Below are positions 1 through 9,119 of a stretch of 64,000 nt of DNA, one piece after another. Within the stretch, counting starts at the first letter, position 1; each line of letters starts with the position of its first letter. The position numbers and the translations under genes are program-made. The DNA comes from Symploca sp. SIO1C2 (GTDB taxonomy: Bacteria > Cyanobacteriota > Cyanobacteriia > Cyanobacteriales > Coleofasciculaceae): contig JAAHFP010000015.1 of the NCBI GenBank assembly GCA_010672925.1, positions 62,001 to 126,000 of the forward strand, read 5' to 3'. Under the pieces are notes generated by a model that saw only the letters and a list, made by a program, of their open reading frames with translations, was not told where the DNA came from and did not search any database.

Positions 1-1303
1 ACTTGACATTAAACTGATGCAAGAAGTCAATCAGACAGGATGATACTTCCCCATTGTCTACATCAGGAAGATGATAAATCCGACCCTGGTGATACTTCTG
101 GACGTATTCTGAGCTGAAACAGTCATCAGTTATTCCCTGAGCTAATACAGAAGCCCAACCAGGAACTACCGCCTCTTGCATTACTGTACCTCCTGTACCA
201 TCCAGCCAAAACCGGAAGATGATCACTCTTTCTGCCTGGAGTAATTTTTGGACTTCAGTAACCGTAGTTTGGAGAATTTCCTCCAATTGCAAAGAGCGGC
301 GAATCTTGAGGGTGAGTTCGGCAAATAGTTGCCCTCGCAAATTTTGATGCTGTAATTCGGCTTGTGCTTGCTGACGTTCACTAATTTCTTGAGCTAACTG
401 TTGGGTGCGCCAGCGAGCTGTTTGAGCCAGATAAGCCACCCCTGCTAGCAAAAAAGCTGTTGTCAGACCCCCTACCAAGACTACTTCCGGAAGCCAAGAT
501 TGTTCCTGAGCAACTAAGGTATTAGTAGGCCAAATCTTGAGCTGCCAGCTAACGCCATCAAGATCAACGGTTGTCTGATGATGCCATTTAGTTTTCAGCT
601 TTCTGCTGCTATCAGAACAATCACGGCAGTAAATTTCTTCACTATCATCAAAAATAGCGATCGCGTACCCTGGTGCAATATGATTCTCCAAAAGGGTATC
701 AAGTAAGGGCTGAAAGCGAAAAACCCCCATAATAAAACCGTCAAAAGAATTAGCTGGAGAGGCTTTGCTACCTCTGTTTTCTAGGAAAAGAGGGACACAT
801 ACCAGAAAGCCTTTACCACCTTGCACTAGGTTTACTGTACGGGTAATATTTACTGCCTGCCGTTTACGAGCCACTTCCAGGGCAATGCGTCGTCGCTCCT
901 CAAAGGCTAAATTAAGGTTTTGAGCTGCTTCATTTTCTGCTAAAGGCACTATCCAACGGACATAGGAGGAAGAATCTATCCATTCGATCGCCTGAAAACC
1001 AGGATAATCCTTGATGTAATTTTGAGCATCTGCATACCATTGGGCTTCAGGAGTCCCACCCTCAAGCTCCCAACGCCTCCCCATTCGCACCAAAGACAAA
1101 ATGCGATTTTGGGTTTGTCCTGTGATTTGCTGCTTAACACTCGCTAGTGCCAACTCTCCCTGCCGCTGAATCCGGGTAATTTCTTGAGCCGCTAGTGCTT
1201 GCCAGAGAAACAGAGTAAATCCTGAGATACTAACACCAACTAATACCGGCAGCGATAACCTGTGCCAGAACTTAGTTGTTTGCAGTACTCTCAACCTCAA
1301 CAT
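1..1303 (-). CDS. CHASE- and GAF-domain membrane sensor (partial, C-terminus outside window)
   Basis: Open frame from ATG at 1303 to the window edge, 434 codons with no stop. An N-terminal membrane segment (about residues 14-36) is followed by a roughly 220-residue extracytoplasmic region resembling CHASE (motif FLENRG, then GFIMGVFRFQPLL), a second membrane segment near residues 270-290, a short coiled coil (EISERQQAQAELQHQ) and the start of a GAF domain of the phytochrome-like class (DDCFSSEYVQKYHQGRIY). Proteins of this build normally continue into a histidine kinase or a GGDEF output, which lies outside the window. It is 209 bp upstream of, and on the same strand as, the response regulator that follows, so a two-component pairing is a reasonable inference. 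The ligand is unknown. Confidence 0.8.
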   Translation of the reverse strand, partial: MLRLRVLQTTKFWHRLSLPVLVGVSISGFTLFLWQALAAQEITRIQRQGELALASVKQQITGQTQNRILSLVRMGRRWELEGGTPEAQWYADAQNYIKDYPGFQAIEWIDSSSYVRWIVPLAENEAAQNLNLAFEERRRIALEVARKRQAVNITRTVNLVQGGKGFLVCVPLFLENRGSKASPANSFDGFIMGVFRFQPLLDTLLENHIAPGYAIAIFDDSEEIYCRDCSDSSRKLKTKWHHQTTVDLDGVSWQLKIWPTNTLVAQEQSWLPEVVLVGGLTTAFLLAGVAYLAQTARWRTQQLAQEISERQQAQAELQHQNLRGQLFAELTLKIRRSLQLEEILQTTVTEVQKLLQAERVIIFRFWLDGTGGTVMQEAVVPGWASVLAQGITDDCFSSEYVQKYHQGRIYHLPDVDNGEVSSCLIDFLHQFNVK

Positions 1304-1462
1304 GATTACTCAGCGGCAATACCCAATCCCCCATTCCCAAATAACGAATAAGACCAAATCCACTTTAGATACCCCTATTTTGAGAAAGCTGGGGAGGCTG
1401 GGGAAGCTGGGGGAGAAAAATCCTGGGGTAATAACAGGGGTGGAATAGGCAGGATTCAGTAT

Positions 1463-1531
1463 AACAAACAACAAATGACAAATGACAAACAACAAACAAC
1501 AATTCTCAATTCTCAATTCTCAATTTTCAAC
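1463..1531. repeat. Heptanucleotide tandem repeats
   Basis: Units of the ACAAACA/ACAAATG kind run directly into AATTCTC units. Both have a period of 7. The array overlaps the end of the response-regulator gene and supplies its stop codon. Confidence 0.85.
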
Positions 1532-2604
1532 AACTGAGGATTCTGCTGATTAATAGCTCGTTCTAGCTCCTGATGCATCGCTACTACTAATTCAGCAAGA
1601 CGTTGCCTTTGCTTAGGTTTAAGAGGCATCTTTGCCTCAAGCAGCTGTTCCATTTCTTGAGCCAAATTAGAGCCTTCGTCAAAATCAAACATACCCAGTG
1701 AACCTGCTAGCTTGTGAGCCTCCTGTTGTGCCTGTTGTCGCAAGGACTCATCAAGGTCGTCTCTCAGCATAGCAGTAGTTGCCTGCTCAATTACTGCCAC
1801 TCGGCTAGTGAACTTTTCTTGAACCCGCTGCCAAACATTAATCGCTGTTTCAATTGCTTGTTGCTCTAAATCAGAGGATAACTGCTTTGATTTTTTAGTT
1901 CGTTTACTTTTGCTCTTTGGTTGTTTTGGTTCTGCTGGTTTGAGGCGATAACCAATACCATAGACTGTTTCAATCGGATCTTCAGATAATCCTGCTGCTT
2001 TGAGTTTCCGCCGCAATCCCTTAATATGGGCTGTCACTGTCTCCTCTCCAGGCAATTCTTCAAATGACCATAAATGTTCTAAAATGAGGTCACGACTAAA
2101 GACCCGGTTGCTATAGCGAAGGAACAGTTCTAATAACCCATACTCCTTTGGTGTCAAAGGGATTGGCTGACCGTTATAGGTAACTTCACAGACACTAGGG
2201 TCAAGATGCAAGTTGCGCCATTCCAGGATGGGAGATGAGGTGGAGCTCCCCCGACGCAACAAAGCTCGAATACGAGCCAACAATTCATTTACATCAAAAG
2301 GCTTGGTTACATAATCATCTGCTCCAGCATCCAAACCCATAACTTTATCGGAACTGCTGTTGTGAGCTGTTAACAGAAGAATCGGTATCCGCAGTCCTTG
2401 CGATCGCAGCCGTTGACAAAGGGTGATACCATCAAGTTTCGGTAGATTGACATCTAGCAAAATTAGGTCATAGGTAAAAGCATCCACTAATTCCCAGCCA
2501 GCTTGACCATCGGCGGCAACGTCAATGGCATAGTTTTGACTAATGAGGTTTTTGACAAGCTTGTCGGCAACTAGCTCATCATCTTCTACCAGTAAAATTC
2601 TCAT
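1513..2604 (-). CDS. OmpR-family response regulator with C-terminal Hpt domain
   Basis: 363 residues. Residues 1-120 form a receiver domain with the acidic pair D8/D9, phosphoacceptor D51 (ILLDVNLP), T79 and K101 (TKPF). Residues about 130-225 form an OmpR/PhoB winged helix ending in YGIGYRLKP. After a lysine-rich linker (about 225-245) comes an Hpt-like four-helix segment with the motif EAHKLAGSLGMF near residue 300, whose His is the expected phospho-carrier. A DNA-binding regulator that also carries a phosphotransfer module suggests a branched phosphorelay. The gene follows the CHASE/GAF sensor on the same strand. Its last codons and stop lie inside a heptamer repeat array (AATTCTC units), so the C-terminus has probably been altered by repeat growth. 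Confidence 0.9.
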   Translation of the reverse strand: MRILLVEDDELVADKLVKNLISQNYAIDVAADGQAGWELVDAFTYDLILLDVNLPKLDGITLCQRLRSQGLRIPILLLTAHNSSSDKVMGLDAGADDYVTKPFDVNELLARIRALLRRGSSTSSPILEWRNLHLDPSVCEVTYNGQPIPLTPKEYGLLELFLRYSNRVFSRDLILEHLWSFEELPGEETVTAHIKGLRRKLKAAGLSEDPIETVYGIGYRLKPAEPKQPKSKSKRTKKSKQLSSDLEQQAIETAINVWQRVQEKFTSRVAVIEQATTAMLRDDLDESLRQQAQQEAHKLAGSLGMFDFDEGSNLAQEMEQLLEAKMPLKPKQRQRLAELVVAMHQELERAINQQNPQLLKIEN

Positions 2605-2814
2605 GGCGGTTAACTACCGCTTTTTTTGCAATGGTTGACAAAATACAAAAAACATGCTTTTACTGCTACACCAATTATAAAGGAACTACTTGCAGCCTAG
2701 CTTGATTTTGGTCGTAATTGGGGAAAAGCTTTGTAAATTTATACAGAAGTTTTGCAACAAAGTTTGCAATTTTTGATGCAACTGAAAAGATTCTGTTAAG
2801 ATGCCTGAAGATCG

Positions 2815-3294
2815 GTGAGTAACACAATGGGTGTCAACAGAATTAGAATTGCTAAAGACAAGGCTAATTTAGTACAAGCTTTAACTGCATCAAAGGATAC
2901 AACCGGACCTTTTCAGACTTACGCCGATGTAGTTGTATTTGCTGCTACCCTAGGGGCACAGAAGAACAAACGAATTCCTCTAGGTACTATCTCTAAAAAA
3001 GAACCTGCTCCCATTGGACTCGAAATCTTTGTGTCAAGGGGATATGACTTGGTACTGAAGTTAATTGCGATCGCGGAAACGAAGGACACGAAAATTATCT
3101 CACCTAGTGATAACGTTGCCCAAGAGAAACGCATCCGTATCTTTGAGGAGTATGCTAATGGCGGATTAGATATTTTGCGGGATGAGTTACGAGGAGCGGT
3201 AGATTATTCGGAGCAACTGTTGTTATTACTGAGTGCGGAACGATTTCAGGAGGAGCTTACAGAAGATAGTTTCGATTTGAGTAGGTTTTTATGA
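2815..3294 (+). CDS. DNA phosphorothioation (Dnd)-associated protein 4-like
   Basis: 159 residues from GTG 2815; ATG 2827 is an alternative start. It shows the conserved blocks I associate with the dnd-associated protein 4 family: [18 protein letters not shown] near the N-terminus, a PIGLEIF block, LIAIAETKD, and [18 protein letters not shown] towards the C-terminus. The family is known from phosphorothioate modification and restriction loci, but its biochemical role is not established. No dndB-E or dptF-H gene is visible in this window, so it is either an orphan or separated from its system. It is transcribed divergently from the response regulator. A heptamer array begins three bases after its stop. 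Confidence 0.7.
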   Translation: MSNTMGVNRIRIAKDKANLVQALTASKDTTGPFQTYADVVVFAATLGAQKNKRIPLGTISKKEPAPIGLEIFVSRGYDLVLKLIAIAETKDTKIISPSDNVAQEKRIRIFEEYANGGLDILRDELRGAVDYSEQLLLLLSAERFQEELTEDSFDLSRFL

Positions 3295-3296
3295 GG

Positions 3297-3512
3297 TAGG
3301 TGGTAGGTGGTAGGAGGCAGAAGGCAGGAGGCAGGAGGCAGGAGGCAGGAGGCAGGAGGCAGGAGGCAGGAGGCAGAAGGCAGAAGGCAGTAACGATGAA
3401 AAATTTTTCACCACCAGGTGATGAAAGTAGGTTCTTCCCAATTCTCAATTCTCAATTCTCAATTCTCAATTCTCAATTCTCAATTCTCAATTCTCAATTC
3501 TCAATTCTCAAT
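3297..3512. repeat. Two heptamer arrays (GGTAGGT/GGCAGGA, then AATTCTC)
   Basis: About 3297-3390 carries GGTAGGT units passing into GGCAGGA/GGCAGAA units. About 3431-3512 carries at least eleven AATTCTC units. Both have period 7. Long open frames on either strand here are translations of the repeat and not genes. Confidence 0.9.
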
Positions 3513-3524
3513 TCCCCAACGATT

Positions 3525-4094
3525 CTACTGAATGTTCAAAATAAAACCAGGCAACACATTTTCTCCTGAAACCGTAGCAGGCAACTTCACTACCTCTACC
3601 TCCTTTCCCGGTTGGTATATCTCAACTGTTTTACCCTGAGGATTTACCAACCACCCCAGTTGTAGTCCACTATCAAGATATTCCTGTATCTTTTCCTGTA
3701 GTGGTTTCAATCTATCCCTCTCAGACCGCAGTTCAATCACAAAATCAGGACAAATTGGTGGAAATTTTGTCTGTTGCTCTTTTGTTAAACCATTCCAGCG
3801 TTCTAATTTTACCCATGCTAAATCAGGAGAGCGGTCTCCTCCATTAGGTAGCTTGAAAACTGTTGAAGAGCTAAACACGACCCCAAGACCTGTTTGGCGA
3901 TTCCAAATACCCAAGTCAATAATATAGTCTGCCTCTTTTCTGCCACTTTCTCCACCAACTGGGGACATAATGATCAACTCTCCTGTGGGACTCCTTTCCA
4001 TGGCAAGATCTTGGTTTACCATGCATAGATCATAGAACTGCTCATGGGTCAATCCCTGCACTAATGGCTCTAAGTTGAGGCTAATAGCAGTCAT
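3525..4094 (-). CDS. Uma2 family endonuclease-like protein (DUF820)
   Basis: 189 residues from ATG 4094. It has the Uma2 pattern of the PD-(D/E)xK restriction-endonuclease fold: [20 protein letters not shown], then [29 protein letters not shown] and [15 protein letters not shown], whose acidic residues form the expected metal site, followed by a C-terminal PGF block. The family is greatly expanded in cyanobacteria and lies outside classical restriction systems; its in vivo substrate is unknown. It is convergent with the Dnd-associated gene across the heptamer arrays. Confidence 0.85.
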   Translation of the reverse strand: MTAISLNLEPLVQGLTHEQFYDLCMVNQDLAMERSPTGELIIMSPVGGESGRKEADYIIDLGIWNRQTGLGVVFSSSTVFKLPNGGDRSPDLAWVKLERWNGLTKEQQTKFPPICPDFVIELRSERDRLKPLQEKIQEYLDSGLQLGWLVNPQGKTVEIYQPGKEVEVVKLPATVSGENVLPGFILNIQ

Positions 4095-4211
4095 CGCGAG
4101 TTACTTTACGTATCCCTACCTTACCATTCTAGACTAGATAGTAGGTGGTAGGCTTGGTTTTTAGCTGTGAGCCGTTGATTTTTAACTTTGCACTTATCTA
4201 ATGGGGGTTTC

Positions 4212-5825
4212 ATGACAATTAAACGGGTGATTTTGATTGGGCTGACGATTTTAGCGATCGCTAAAGTTATTCTTTCCTTAGTAGCAAGCTGGAATGAGCC
4301 TCAGATTCAAAGTCGCCTGGAATTGTATCAAACTAATTTGTTCCTGAGTAGCACTGAGTGGCAAGGGGACAATAATGACAACAGTCTCGATTTAACGGCT
4401 GCCCGGGATGCTATCATCGGCAATAAACCTTTCCAAAAAGCCCAGCAACAGTATCAGCAAGTCCTTGAATCAGCTCAGACAACTAAGTCTCAACTTATTG
4501 CGAAACTCCAAGAACTCTCTTCTGAGCCGGTATTAACCTTAACTAATGGTGAAACATCAGAAGCCATTGTTGAAGTAATTACTGATACTCCTGTTTCCCC
4601 CCAACAACAGCAATGGGAAAAGTCATTAGTTCAAGAGGAGAAGTTGATTGATGAGCTGGATTTGCGACTGGGTATTCTCCAAGTGCAGCAGGGGGAAACC
4701 AAGGCAGCGCTGGAAACTTGGACTAATTTAGTTGCATCGGCACAGACACCAGACCTTGTACCAGTTGCTCATACCTCATCGGTACAAACAGCTCAGGTGT
4801 TAATTGCCCTTTGGCAGGAGCCAGTAAACTTATTACCCAATGCCGAAGCAAAGATTAAGGGAAATTTAGATGGTTGGTTTAGCGATCGCGCTTTGACCCA
4901 ATTGTATCAATTACAGCAGAACCAAGATCAGCTAGCATCTCTCCAAACTAAAAAACAACAAAGAGCTGAGCAAGCAATATTAAAGTTAGGACTTATCTCC
5001 CTTATACCAGGAGTTGGGGGTCTATTAGGGGTAGGGTTAGTGATTTTCTTACTAGTCCAATGGCTACTTCAGGGTAAAAAATCTCTGTTAGCTACCAACG
5101 GTGGGATTCCTTGGGAAACACCTTGGGATGGGGAAGTCATTTGGCAGGTGTTGATTTTTGGTTTTTTCTTCATTGGTCAAATCTTACTACCGTTGTTGAT
5201 ACCAATCTTATTTGCTGTCTTAGGACTCAATCCTGGGAATTTTACGGTACAGATGAAGGCATTCTATACCCTTTTTTCCTACATACTGTTAGCAGCTAGT
5301 GGCTTATTGGTACTCTACTTCTCTATTAAACCTTTTTTGCCTGTTTCCGAAGATTGGTTTAGCTTGAAGTTTCGCAGTAACTGGATTTTATGGGGACTGG
5401 GAGGCTATTTAGTGGCGTTACCTTCGGTGGTTATAGTCTCCCTAATTAACCAGCAGCTATGGCAAGGAAAGGGAGGTAGTAACCCCATTCTTCCTCTAGT
5501 TTTGGAGGGAAATGACAGCATAGCTATGTTTATTTTTGGTTTAACAGCATGTGTTGCTGCCCCCTTGTTTGAAGAGATAATTTTTCGAGGTTTCTTGTTA
5601 CCCTCTTTAACTCGTTACTTGCCAGTTTGGGGAGCAATTGTTACCAGTGGCTTACTATTTGCGATCGCTCACCTGAGTCTTTCAGAAGTGCTCCCCTTGG
5701 CAACCTTAGGAATCGTCCTAGGGCTAGTCTACACGCGATCGCGCAATCTCCTAGCCCCCATGCTCCTTCACAGCCTCTGGAATAGTGGTACTCTTTTGAG
5801 TCTGTTTATTTTGGGTAGTCAGTGA
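4212..5825 (+). CDS. CPBP family intramembrane glutamic protease
   Basis: I prefer ATG 4212, which follows a G-rich stretch, over the upstream TTG at 4188. The protein is about 537 residues. One N-terminal membrane segment is followed by a soluble region rich in Gln (about residues 20-260), then about eight hydrophobic segments. The C-terminal CPBP/Abi domain shows the diagnostic motifs: FEEIIFRG (EExxxR), FAIAHLSL (conserved His) and LLHSLWNS (HxxxN). Members of this family, such as Rce1, cleave substrates within the membrane; in bacteria some are bacteriocin-immunity or processing factors. The long N-terminal region is typical of cyanobacterial homologues. Substrate unknown. Confidence 0.88.
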   Translation: MTIKRVILIGLTILAIAKVILSLVASWNEPQIQSRLELYQTNLFLSSTEWQGDNNDNSLDLTAARDAIIGNKPFQKAQQQYQQVLESAQTTKSQLIAKLQELSSEPVLTLTNGETSEAIVEVITDTPVSPQQQQWEKSLVQEEKLIDELDLRLGILQVQQGETKAALETWTNLVASAQTPDLVPVAHTSSVQTAQVLIALWQEPVNLLPNAEAKIKGNLDGWFSDRALTQLYQLQQNQDQLASLQTKKQQRAEQAILKLGLISLIPGVGGLLGVGLVIFLLVQWLLQGKKSLLATNGGIPWETPWDGEVIWQVLIFGFFFIGQILLPLLIPILFAVLGLNPGNFTVQMKAFYTLFSYILLAASGLLVLYFSIKPFLPVSEDWFSLKFRSNWILWGLGGYLVALPSVVIVSLINQQLWQGKGGSNPILPLVLEGNDSIAMFIFGLTACVAAPLFEEIIFRGFLLPSLTRYLPVWGAIVTSGLLFAIAHLSLSEVLPLATLGIVLGLVYTRSRNLLAPMLLHSLWNSGTLLSLFILGSQ

Positions 5826-5834
5826 TAATTTGTT

Positions 5835-6295
5835 GTTAGTTGTTGGTTATTGGTTATTTGTTGTTTGTAGTAATAATCAGTTAAAAAACTACCACCTAAA
5901 ACCTAAAACCTACCACCTACCACCTACCACCTAAAACCTAAAACCTACCACCTACCACCTACCACCTAAAACCTAACATCTACCACCTACCACCTAACAC
6001 CTAAAACCTAACACCTAACACCTAACACCTAACACCTAACACCTAACACCTAACACCTACCACCTACCACCTAAAACCTAACACCTAACACCTAAAACCT
6101 ACCACCTAACACCTAACACCTAACACCTAAAACCTAAAACCTACCACCTACCACCTACCACCTAACACCTAAAACCTAACATCTACCACCTACCACCTAA
6201 CACCTAACACCTACCACCTAACACCTAACACCTAACACCTAACACCTAACACCTACCACCTACCACCTACCACCTACCACCTAACACCTAACACC
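5835..6295. repeat. Long heptamer array (CACCTAA/CACCTAC)
   Basis: A short stretch of TTGGTTA-type units is followed from about 5890 by roughly 400 bp of period-7 units, mostly CACCTAA and CACCTAC with AAAACCT variants. It is the longest heptamer array in the window. It fills the whole gap between two genes and supplies the stop codon of the minus-strand gene at its right edge. Confidence 0.95.
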
Positions 6296-6711
6296 TAATT
6301 AAAAAGCTCAAAGACCTGTCGGCAGAAATGTTTCAGCTTGGGTGCAACTTCAACTGCTGGTTGGTACTTACCAACTAATTGCCAACTATCAACTGTGGAG
6401 AGTCGCCAAGCTTCTCCTTGATGATTAAATCCTGCCATTTCTAGGCCAATTAACCTTTGGTAGCCTTCCAAAGGGTCTTGATAAAACCGAATCTGCACTA
6501 GGATGCTGCGGCTTTGGAAACGCCTACTCCATCCAGGGAAGTGGAAGCCGATATCAATTGAATCTGGATCAACTAACTCGCGGGTGTCAGGATCATTTCG
6601 CCAAGGATTCAAGTCAGCTTTGGCATCAGGGAACTCTGACTTAAACAAATTGACAATTGCCGCAATCTTCGCCGTAACTTCTAACCCTCTTGCTTGTTCC
6701 GCTGCGTTCAC
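6295..6711 (-). CDS. Conserved hypothetical protein
   Basis: 138 residues from a GTG start at 6711. I do not recognise a named domain. The sequence is well formed, with a helical N-terminus (AEQARGLEVTAKIAAIVNLF), a middle region rich in Trp and Asp (DLNPWRNDPDTRELVDPDS, DIGFHFPGW) and an RSILVQIRFYQDP strand pair. That argues for a real soluble protein with homologues in other cyanobacteria. Its stop codon TAG is formed at the junction with the heptamer array. It is divergent from the downstream alpha/beta-hydrolase gene. Confidence 0.65.
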   Translation of the reverse strand: MNAAEQARGLEVTAKIAAIVNLFKSEFPDAKADLNPWRNDPDTRELVDPDSIDIGFHFPGWSRRFQSRSILVQIRFYQDPLEGYQRLIGLEMAGFNHQGEAWRLSTVDSWQLVGKYQPAVEVAPKLKHFCRQVFELFN

Positions 6712-6892
6712 AGTAAGTCTCCTATGATTAAGTTTTCTTAAAGGACTGCTTAATTATTGATTACAATTTACGGCAGATCTGCTGGATTGTTTGTTAGTCA
6801 TTAGCCATTATGCAGATTTTTCTGAAAACTTGCCCAAAGTCCCACTAGAGCGGTAAGCTCAAACAACAGTAAACGGGGCGTGGGAAATAACA

Positions 6893-7735
6893 GTGGGAAT
6901 CAGTGAAGAATTGATAGATGTCGGATCGCTGCAATGGTTCTATCGGGAAGCGAAACCAGCCCAGGAAAGTAACCAGCTGCCGGTGTTGTTTCTGCATGGT
7001 CTACCTTCCCAAAGTTTTTGCTGGACTGGGATTATGCCAGATTTAGCTCAAAAAGGTTTCAGATCGATCGCACCAGACTGGATTGGTTCTGGTTTCTCTG
7101 CTAAACCAGCCAAGCGACAATTTGCCTATACCCCTGATGCCTTCCTTAACAGCTTAGGGGATTTGCTCAAGACCCTGGAAATCGAGCAATGTCACCTAGT
7201 AGTCCAAGGATTTCTCGCTTCAGTGGGACTTCAGTATGCCCTACGCCACCCGGAACAAATTGAACGCCTAGCAATTCTCAATACACCCATCTCCTCTGAG
7301 TCTAAATTACCTTGGGTGATGCAGCAATGGGGTTTACCCTTTGTCGGCGATATGGTCACCCAAGACCCCCTGTTAGTGGATCGTGCCCTAGAAGGAGGAA
7401 GCCGTTTTGTGGTTGAAGACCAGTATTTAGATATTTACCGTAAACCATTCCTCAAAAGTTCTGATGTTGGTCGTAGTTTGCTGATGACGATTAAAAATCT
7501 CCAGATGAAGCAGTCAATGGCAGAGATTGAGTCAGGCTTCCGTAACTGGGAAAAGCCAATTCTCCTTATTTGGGGAATAAAAGACCCCTGGCTTCCTTTG
7601 ACTCAAGCCGAACAGTTTGCCAAGGGTATCAGGGATGTTGAACTAGTTAAGCTTGAAGAAGCAGGGCACTATCCTCAAGAACATTGGCCTCAAGAAATTA
7701 GTGAAGTCCTTCTTCCTTTTCTACGACGCCAATAA
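6893..7735 (+). CDS. Alpha/beta-hydrolase fold protein, nucleophile apparently missing
   Basis: 280 residues from GTG 6893. It has the overall pattern of haloalkane-dehalogenase-like hydrolases: LPVLFLHGLPS (oxyanion HG), APDWIGSGFSAKP, a nucleophile-elbow strand LVVQGFLASVGLQYAL, an acid-loop region IWGIKDPWLP and the His block EEAGHYPQEHWP. In active members the elbow is GxSxG or VQDWG; here it reads VQGFL, with Gly where Ser or Asp is expected. The late Asp and His are kept. This may be a non-catalytic or differently acting member conserved in cyanobacteria. It is convergent with a second protein of the same fold. Confidence 0.85.
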   Translation: MGISEELIDVGSLQWFYREAKPAQESNQLPVLFLHGLPSQSFCWTGIMPDLAQKGFRSIAPDWIGSGFSAKPAKRQFAYTPDAFLNSLGDLLKTLEIEQCHLVVQGFLASVGLQYALRHPEQIERLAILNTPISSESKLPWVMQQWGLPFVGDMVTQDPLLVDRALEGGSRFVVEDQYLDIYRKPFLKSSDVGRSLLMTIKNLQMKQSMAEIESGFRNWEKPILLIWGIKDPWLPLTQAEQFAKGIRDVELVKLEEAGHYPQEHWPQEISEVLLPFLRRQ

Positions 7736-7745
7736 AAAATAGTGT

Positions 7746-7767
7746 AGGGGCGCACCGACGTGCGCCC
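7746..7767. terminator. Hairpin between convergent genes
   Basis: GGGCGCAC-CGAC-GTGCGCCC forms a perfect 8-bp stem with a 4-base loop between the two convergent hydrolase genes. No clear T-tract follows, so it is either a weak bidirectional terminator or part of a dispersed repeat. Confidence 0.45.
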
Positions 7768-7792
7768 AGGTATTGCATATGCCCTCATTCAA

Positions 7793-8662
7793 CTAAACCC
7801 AATCTTTTAATACGGACACAAAATCCTGAGTAGATTCATAAGGAAGGACATTGCGTCCAGGTATAATTGTACCTTGACAATTGGTAAAACTTTTCTCATA
7901 AGATTCTAGTCTTTGTTTAGGAGTTTCTATCTCCACATTTCGACTAATACTAGAAGCTTGCTCTCCTAAGACAACAAAAGTAGGTTGATTAATTTTAGCA
8001 ATCATTGGAGAATAATCTTGTCGCCAAAATCCTGAAAGAAATGAGAAGACAGCATGACGACTGTCAAGATTTGCTGATCCTGCTTGCAAGGTCTTTAACC
8101 ATTCATTGTCCACATCCACCGGTTTAGCAAACAGTTGCTTCACAGAAAAAGATTGCAAAAATTGGCGACGACGAGCATAACGGTAAAAATAATTACCTAG
8201 GGGAGAGTCAAATAAGTTCCAAGCAAAACGTTGATTAAAAGAACTGTTATCCTCTGAGAGTAATTGCCAATTTGGAGGACCAGCTAAAACTAAACCTTTG
8301 ATTAAATTGGGTGCTATATCAGTTAGGGTGATGGCTACAGGTAATAATGCTCCCTGGCACACTACAATTACCGGAGTTTTGACTACTTCTTGAATAAAAT
8401 AGCGCAACTGTTGAGCCCAATCTTCAGGATAGTAGGCATAACGAGGCTGATCACTAGCTCCACATCCCAGTAAATCAGGATTATAGATAGGGTTAGGTTG
8501 GCTGGTTTTTAACCAAGCATCACAAAAACGCCGCCAGAAAAAGCGGGATAAACCGACACCAATAGGATGAATTAGTAATAAAGGAGGATTGCTTTGGTTG
8601 GTTGGATAGACTTCATAAGCACAGCGGAAGTTTTTCCAGGTGTAAAATTTTTCTGAAAACAT
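7793..8662 (-). CDS. Alpha/beta-hydrolase fold protein, nucleophile apparently missing
   Basis: I take ATG 8662 as the start; a TTG at 8674 is also possible. About 289 residues. It shows PPLLLIHPIGVGLS (the oxyanion strand, HP instead of HG), YNPDLLGCGASDQP, VIVVCQGALLPVAI at the nucleophile elbow and FVVLGEQASS at the acid-loop position. The elbow contains no Ser, Asp or Cys at the canonical position, as in the neighbouring plus-strand hydrolase-like gene. Resemblance to that neighbour is confined to the fold. Close homologues appear to be common in cyanobacteria; function unknown. Confidence 0.8.
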   Translation of the reverse strand: MFSEKFYTWKNFRCAYEVYPTNQSNPPLLLIHPIGVGLSRFFWRRFCDAWLKTSQPNPIYNPDLLGCGASDQPRYAYYPEDWAQQLRYFIQEVVKTPVIVVCQGALLPVAITLTDIAPNLIKGLVLAGPPNWQLLSEDNSSFNQRFAWNLFDSPLGNYFYRYARRRQFLQSFSVKQLFAKPVDVDNEWLKTLQAGSANLDSRHAVFSFLSGFWRQDYSPMIAKINQPTFVVLGEQASSISRNVEIETPKQRLESYEKSFTNCQGTIIPGRNVLPYESTQDFVSVLKDWV

Positions 8663-8735
8663 TAGTTTTGCCAATATATATAGTATTTGTACTCAATTCG
8701 CCTTTCAAACCCCTGTTATCAGTAAATGGTATAAA

Positions 8736-8822
8736 TGGACTAAATTCTTCGGCTTCACCTTAAGTTTAGTCATCTTTAGATGACTTGAGCTATTAGCCTG
8801 GGGTTTGAACCCCAGGCGAGAT
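8736..8822. repeat. Hairpin-rich dispersed element, copy 1
   Basis: Hairpin AGTCATC-TTTA-GATGACT (8768-8785), linker GAGCTATTAGC, then hairpin CCTGGGGTT-TG-AACCCCAGG (8797-8816). The same linker and first hairpin recur at 21027-21154, but the second hairpin has a different sequence with pairing preserved. Confidence 0.75.
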
Positions 8823-8905
8823 AAGGGTTTCACCTTAAATTGACTACGAGGATTTTAGATTCGCGATCGCGTTTTTAAAATCTAAAATCTAAAATCTAAA
8901 ATTCC

Positions 8906-9005
8906 AGAGATTATCGAGATTTGATATCCGCGATCGCATTTTTGGTCATGGCTGCAATCGCTTGGTAAGTTGCTTTTGGCTGATAGTAAAGTTCGTTTGC
9001 GAGCG
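8906..9005 (-). pseudogene. Duplicated 3' end of chlD
   Basis: Read on the minus strand this encodes LANELYYQPKATYQ, then a block ending [13 protein letters not shown] and a stop. The last 21 residues differ from the intact ChlD C-terminus (ending at 10044) at one position only. At DNA level about 43 bp are identical, and similarity decays upstream. A stop codon (TAG) lies just before the fragment, so only about 30 codons remain. The preceding TCTAAAA heptamers are also shared with the intact copy. Confidence 0.85.
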
Positions 9006-9119
9006 CCTAGTTACTGCTCAAAGTATAGCAAGCGATAAACTCGGAACTCCCACAACTGCAAACTAGTCTGGATGATACAATAGAAAAAAATCCAAAAACA
9101 TTTATGTACAGACAATAAG

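Noticed and set aside
3257-3569. Open frames of 63 and 89 codons on both strands
   Set aside because: They translate heptamer arrays on either strand and have only low-complexity sequence.
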